A DNA stretch of 64,000 bases, from assembly GCA_910588145.1 (NCBI GenBank), contig CAJUPO010000007.1, positions 69,207 to 133,206 of the forward strand. The letters are read 5' to 3'. Positions 61,009 to 64,000 of the stretch are shown here, one piece after another. Within the stretch, counting starts at the first letter, position 1. The number at the start of each line of letters is the position of its first letter. The notes beneath the pieces were generated by a model. The model saw only the letters and a list, made by a program, of their open reading frames with translations, did not search any database and was not told the origin of the DNA. Both the position numbers and the translations under genes were made by a program. This stretch comes from an uncultured Oscillospiraceae bacterium. Lineage in GTDB: Bacteria > Bacillota > Clostridia > Oscillospirales > Ruminococcaceae.

Positions 61009-63416
61009 TGAGTTATAAAATTGAGAGCTTAAAAGTACGAAACTTTAAGTGTTTTGATAAGAAAAAATTTTATGAGTTTTATTTTTTGCAGGATGCGAAT
61101 CCTACCATTTTATCTGGACCCAATGGATTTGGAAAAACAACATTTTATGATGCCATTGAATTGATTTTTACAAAAAGAATAACACGTCTGAATTCAGAGA
61201 TTGAAGATGGCAGGACAAACTTAGGAAAGAATATTTTATTAAATACGTCGGATGAATGCGGATACTTGATATTGTCATTGATAGATTCAACGAAAAACAA
61301 GCTAACTATCATTACGGAGATAGACAATAATCTTACGAAGTTAACCATTGATACAGCAATTAAATTTACTTATGTTGAAGGAACCATTGATACAAATAAA
61401 TTTGATGATTTTTTAATGAAAAGTATAAAATGGGAGGATGATATTTCGGCATTTGATAACATAAGTTATATAAAAGAGCACTTTAATGTTTATTATTACG
61501 TTTCTCAGGCAGAATCAGTTCATTTTTTAAAAAATAATATTGCTACAAGGAAAGATAGCATGACTAAACTTCTTCAAACAGAAGTTATACAAGAGAAGAT
61601 TAATAAAATAGAACATAATTTAATTGGAGCTACAAAGGCAAAAAAAGGGGTTATAATTAATGATGAAATAAAAGTTGTAAAAACTGAATTAGATAAGAAG
61701 ATATATGATTTGAAAAATATATTAGAGCATGGTGTGGAAGAATATAAAGAAGTAAGTTATAATTCCTTACTTGTTTATCCTCAACAATGTGAAATGAAAA
61801 AATGGGATATTGAGAAGCTAGAGTTAAGAAATGTCTCGGAAAAACAAGTATCCGAATATATTGCTGAAATAAATAGCATCTATAATTTATATCAGGATTT
61901 GTCTGATTATAAGAAGTTCTTGAAAAATAAAGAGATCGAGCGCCTTACAAATAATGACGAAGCAATTTTAAATTATACTAAATTTAGCATGTTTATCAAA
62001 AATAATATATTTGATTTTAAGCAAATTGAAGAAGAAGTTGTAAGATTGAACCAATTGCTGGATGTCTTTAAATATAGTACTTTCTTTCGTAGTAATTTAG
62101 ATATATCAAAATATAAAAAGGAAGATATAGTTTTATTACAAAAAGGAGGATTGGTTCCTGAAATAGTAGTGGTCGATGATTTAGATAGATATGTTAGCGA
62201 AATAAAAGTATTATACTCCCAATTGGGAGAGAAAGAGAAGAAGGCAAATGAATTGTTGCAAGCGAGAGAAAAGCTTCATTTAGTAAGAAAAAATAATGTT
62301 TTCGCAAATCATTGTCCTTATTGCAACGCTCCCTATGACAACCCTGAATTATTAGAAGCAGCATATAATGCTTTGAGTTCTCAGTTGAAAAGTTCACAAG
62401 ATAATATTTCTATGGAAATAGAAACTAAATCAAAGGCATTATCCGACTACGTTAAACCAATAGTTGATTCGATAGGTAAATTATTTGGGCAAAAGGATTA
62501 TGAAGAAATTGAAAGTGTTCGTGCAGTTGCAAGTGAATATTCGAGATTTCTAAGGTCAGAAAAGAAAATAAATGAGATTATAAAAATTCATGAGTTTATA
62601 GGAGAAAATAATTCGTGGAAAGAACTTGATGAGGCAAGTAAGATTATTGAATTGAAAAGAATTATAGAGACAAATCTTTCTGCCTATGAAAATAAAAACT
62701 TTTTGGAGAATTTGAAAATTTATAATTACGACGATGTATTTAAAGAAAATGCTTTAATATTATCTATTGAGCAACCAAAATTAAAAGATAAAATTTTTGT
62801 AGATAATAAAATTATGTTTATAAATTACCAAAATAGTCTTATGAAAAATGAAGAAATTAATATAATGAAAAATGATGTTAAGATATTAATTACTAAGTTG
62901 AAAAAACTTGAAAAGATTAGAAAGAATTTTGATGATTTAAAGATTCTATATAATAAGGCTATAAATGAATATAAAAATTTAGTGTTAAAGAAATTGCGGG
63001 TTCCTCTTTTGATATACACGGGGAAAATATTACAAGATTATCAAAATGGACTAGGTGTTTTTATCAATAAAGATGAAATGAGATTTGTTTCGAATGGTGA
63101 TGCAAAGCACGATATACTTAACACTTTTAGTTCAGGACAATTGTCTGGATTCGTGTTATCATTTTTATTTGCAATGAATAAACGATATATTTCAGAAGAA
63201 AATGATGATATTGGTTTTATTTTAATTGATGATCCAGTGCAAACGATGGATGATATTAATATAGCATCCTTCATAGAAGTACTAAGGAACGATTTTCCAA
63301 CTAAGCAGATTATTTTGTCTACACATGAAACTGATAAGGAAAATTATATATTATACAAATTCTTAAAATATAACCTAAAAGGTCAGTCATTTAATGTGAA
63401 AGATAATATGTATTAA
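61008..63416 (+). CDS. LmuB-like SMC/Rad50-type ATPase with zinc hook
   Basis: 802 residues. Walker A is SGPNGFGKTT (36-45, Lys43). Two long coiled coils (about 195-430 and 445-660) flank a zinc hook HCPYC (Cys436, Cys439) as in Rad50. The C-terminal lobe has the ABC signature FSSGQLSG (about 707-714), Walker B FILIDDPVQTMDD (Asp741, Asp742) and the switch STHE. This is the DNA-sensing SMC-like subunit of Lamassu (LmuB) or ABC-3C systems. It would dimerise and hold the effector inactive until it detects foreign DNA ends. The gene is A+T-rich compared with chromosomal neighbours. Confidence 0.85.
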   Translation: MSYKIESLKVRNFKCFDKKKFYEFYFLQDANPTILSGPNGFGKTTFYDAIELIFTKRITRLNSEIEDGRTNLGKNILLNTSDECGYLILSLIDSTKNKLTIITEIDNNLTKLTIDTAIKFTYVEGTIDTNKFDDFLMKSIKWEDDISAFDNISYIKEHFNVYYYVSQAESVHFLKNNIATRKDSMTKLLQTEVIQEKINKIEHNLIGATKAKKGVIINDEIKVVKTELDKKIYDLKNILEHGVEEYKEVSYNSLLVYPQQCEMKKWDIEKLELRNVSEKQVSEYIAEINSIYNLYQDLSDYKKFLKNKEIERLTNNDEAILNYTKFSMFIKNNIFDFKQIEEEVVRLNQLLDVFKYSTFFRSNLDISKYKKEDIVLLQKGGLVPEIVVVDDLDRYVSEIKVLYSQLGEKEKKANELLQAREKLHLVRKNNVFANHCPYCNAPYDNPELLEAAYNALSSQLKSSQDNISMEIETKSKALSDYVKPIVDSIGKLFGQKDYEEIESVRAVASEYSRFLRSEKKINEIIKIHEFIGENNSWKELDEASKIIELKRIIETNLSAYENKNFLENLKIYNYDDVFKENALILSIEQPKLKDKIFVDNKIMFINYQNSLMKNEEINIMKNDVKILITKLKKLEKIRKNFDDLKILYNKAINEYKNLVLKKLRVPLLIYTGKILQDYQNGLGVFINKDEMRFVSNGDAKHDILNTFSSGQLSGFVLSFLFAMNKRYISEENDDIGFILIDDPVQTMDDINIASFIEVLRNDFPTKQIILSTHETDKENYILYKFLKYNLKGQSFNVKDNMY

Positions 63417-63487
63417 TTTGAAACAAAAATAGAAAAATTAACAAGATTCAGAATATAAGGTCTGTTTAGCATGAGCTGCAGGGATAA

Positions 63488-63657
63488 TCACATTATGGGA
63501 TTGACAGCAGCACAGGCGGCTATATCACAAAGATAGGCGAAAACCGTTCTGGACTTTTACCATAAGTTTTGAGGAAGCACAGGCTTTCCGCAAGGCGAAT
63601 GGCGGCTATCTTAGAAAAAATCAATGGGAAGATTTGACCGTTGATGTTTATATCTAA
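63488..63657 (+). pseudogene. Degenerate mobile-element gene fragment
   Basis: From 63488 one frame reads HYGIDSSTGGYITKIGENRS and stops. A one-base shift near 63544 restores FWTFTISFEEAQAFRKANGG and YLRKNQWEDLTVDVYI, ending at 63657. The peptide looks like the C-terminus of an ICE-borne protein, but I cannot name it. It is preceded by unrecognised sequence from 63417. Confidence 0.55.
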
Positions 63658-63663
63658 ATAATC

Positions 63664-63703
63664 ATAAGCGTATCATTAGAAATAGTGGTACGCTTATTTT
63701 TTT
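63664..63703 (+). terminator. Intrinsic terminator
   Basis: ATAAGCGTA (63664-63672) and its exact complement (63689-63697), extended inward by G-U pairs, followed by seven T. Confidence 0.88.
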
Positions 63704-63719
63704 GACCTAATTTGCACCT

Positions 63720-63749
63720 TTGAGTATTATTGTCAGTTTCTTGTATAAT
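63720..63749 (+). promoter_or_regulatory. Promoter of the small mobile-element gene
   Basis: TTGAGT (63720-63725), an 18-bp spacer, TATAAT (63744-63749); 26 bp before the next start codon. Confidence 0.7.
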
Positions 63750-63775
63750 GAAGCTAAGAAAGGACGGTGGAAATT

Positions 63776-63973
63776 ATGAGAGAAAAGAAAAATCATTTGT
63801 ATGTGGATAGTGAAGAAAGAAAACTCCTGTTACATAGCCTTGTGGAATTGAAAAATCAACTCATTCAGCAAGGCAGATATACAGACTGTGTTGACGAACT
63901 TATTTTTAAGGTTGTCCATGCACCTATAAAAAAATTAAGAGTAGAACTGGCAGGGGGAAGTGATGTGCGATAA
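63776..63973 (+). CDS. Small conjugative-element-type protein
   Basis: 65 residues starting MREKKNHLYVDSEERKLLLH. The pattern SLVELKNQLIQQGRYTDCVD followed by a short basic region matches small ORFs common in Tn1549/Tn916-like conjugative elements of gut Firmicutes, usually close to regulatory and recombinase genes. Function is unknown. The ATG at 63776 follows GGTGG; the GTG upstream lacks a site. Overlaps the next ORF by 11 bp. Confidence 0.7.
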   Translation: MREKKNHLYVDSEERKLLLHSLVELKNQLIQQGRYTDCVDELIFKVVHAPIKKLRVELAGGSDVR

Positions 63974-64000
63974 GGAATTTAAAGAACTGGTGAAGATAGC
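63963..64000 (+). CDS. Start of a further ORF, cut by window end
   Basis: ATG at 63963 opens MCDKEFKELVKI and continues beyond the window. It overlaps the preceding small gene by 11 bp, so it is probably co-transcribed. GGGGGAAGTG upstream provides a plausible ribosome site. Too short to identify. Confidence 0.5.
   Translation, partial: MCDKEFKELVKI

Noticed and set aside
61008..63416. Housekeeping SbcC/Rad50
   Set aside because: There is no SbcD partner; length, operon position after a nuclease-like effector and A+T-rich context fit an SMC-like defence ATPase better.

Overview
The window looks like chromosome of a low-GC, Gram-positive, spore-forming gut Clostridia member close to Ruminococcus (Oscillospiraceae). 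Four things point there. Three secreted proteins end in type I dockerin repeats. There is a sporulation set (YqfC, YqfD, YlbJ). The gene order yqfC-yqfD-phoH-ybeY-era-yqzL-recO is typical of Firmicutes. Strong sigma-A promoters (TTGACA-N17-TATAAT) and intrinsic terminators occur throughout. The genus is an inference.

1-6.8 kb: the distal part of a surface-glycan operon on the minus strand, read from a consensus promoter at 6723-6751. In transcription order it holds a WecG/TagA transferase, a GT4, a GT2, a Wzy-like polymerase, a DUF115/GT42-like protein, a CMP-sugar synthetase-like protein and a DRE-TIM aldolase cut by the window edge. 6.8-12.7 kb: two dockerin proteins (one with BspA-like leucine-rich repeats), a FemAB ligase, an XRE regulator with a membrane and zinc-ribbon tail, and a cytidylate-kinase-like protein. 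12.8-16.6 kb: an isolated phage-tail/lysin-like cassette between a perfect promoter and a terminator, followed by an AgrC-like protein that lacks the kinase residues. 16.6-21.7 kb: folC, a methyltransferase/CAT-like acetyltransferase pair, tRNA-Leu(CAA) and a YtrA-type ABC operon with an operator on its -10. 21.7-29.4 kb: a DUF4874/DUF4832 dockerin protein, nitroreductase, Pro-tRNA deacylase, a lipoprotein with cohesin-like halves in swapped order, and a T-box-controlled leuA with a GNAT gene.

29.4-43.5 kb is mostly housekeeping: mutS2, recO, yqzL, era, ybeY, phoH, yqfD, yqfC and ylbJ, then a band-7 protein, a DUF2079 membrane protein and glgA. 43.6-48.5 kb is a minus-strand operon encoding MBOAT acyltransferase, DHHW protein, FkbH-like protein and acyl carrier protein. 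Its layout resembles the Dlt D-alanylation system, but FkbH takes the place of the DltA adenylating ligase; a surface-glycan acyl (possibly glyceryl) decoration system is inferred. 48.8-58.5 kb holds a stomatin/NfeD pair, then recJ, relA/spoT, an MBL hydrolase, hemZ and rlmD.

58.3-64 kb appears to be the left end of an integrated mobile element. rlmD has an extra C-terminal tail that is frameshifted. It is followed by a conspicuously A+T-rich three-gene operon: a nuclease-like effector, a middle protein, and an SMC/Rad50-like ATPase with a CPYC zinc hook. This is a Lamassu/ABC-three-component type defence system. Gene debris and small conjugative-element-type ORFs run to the window edge.
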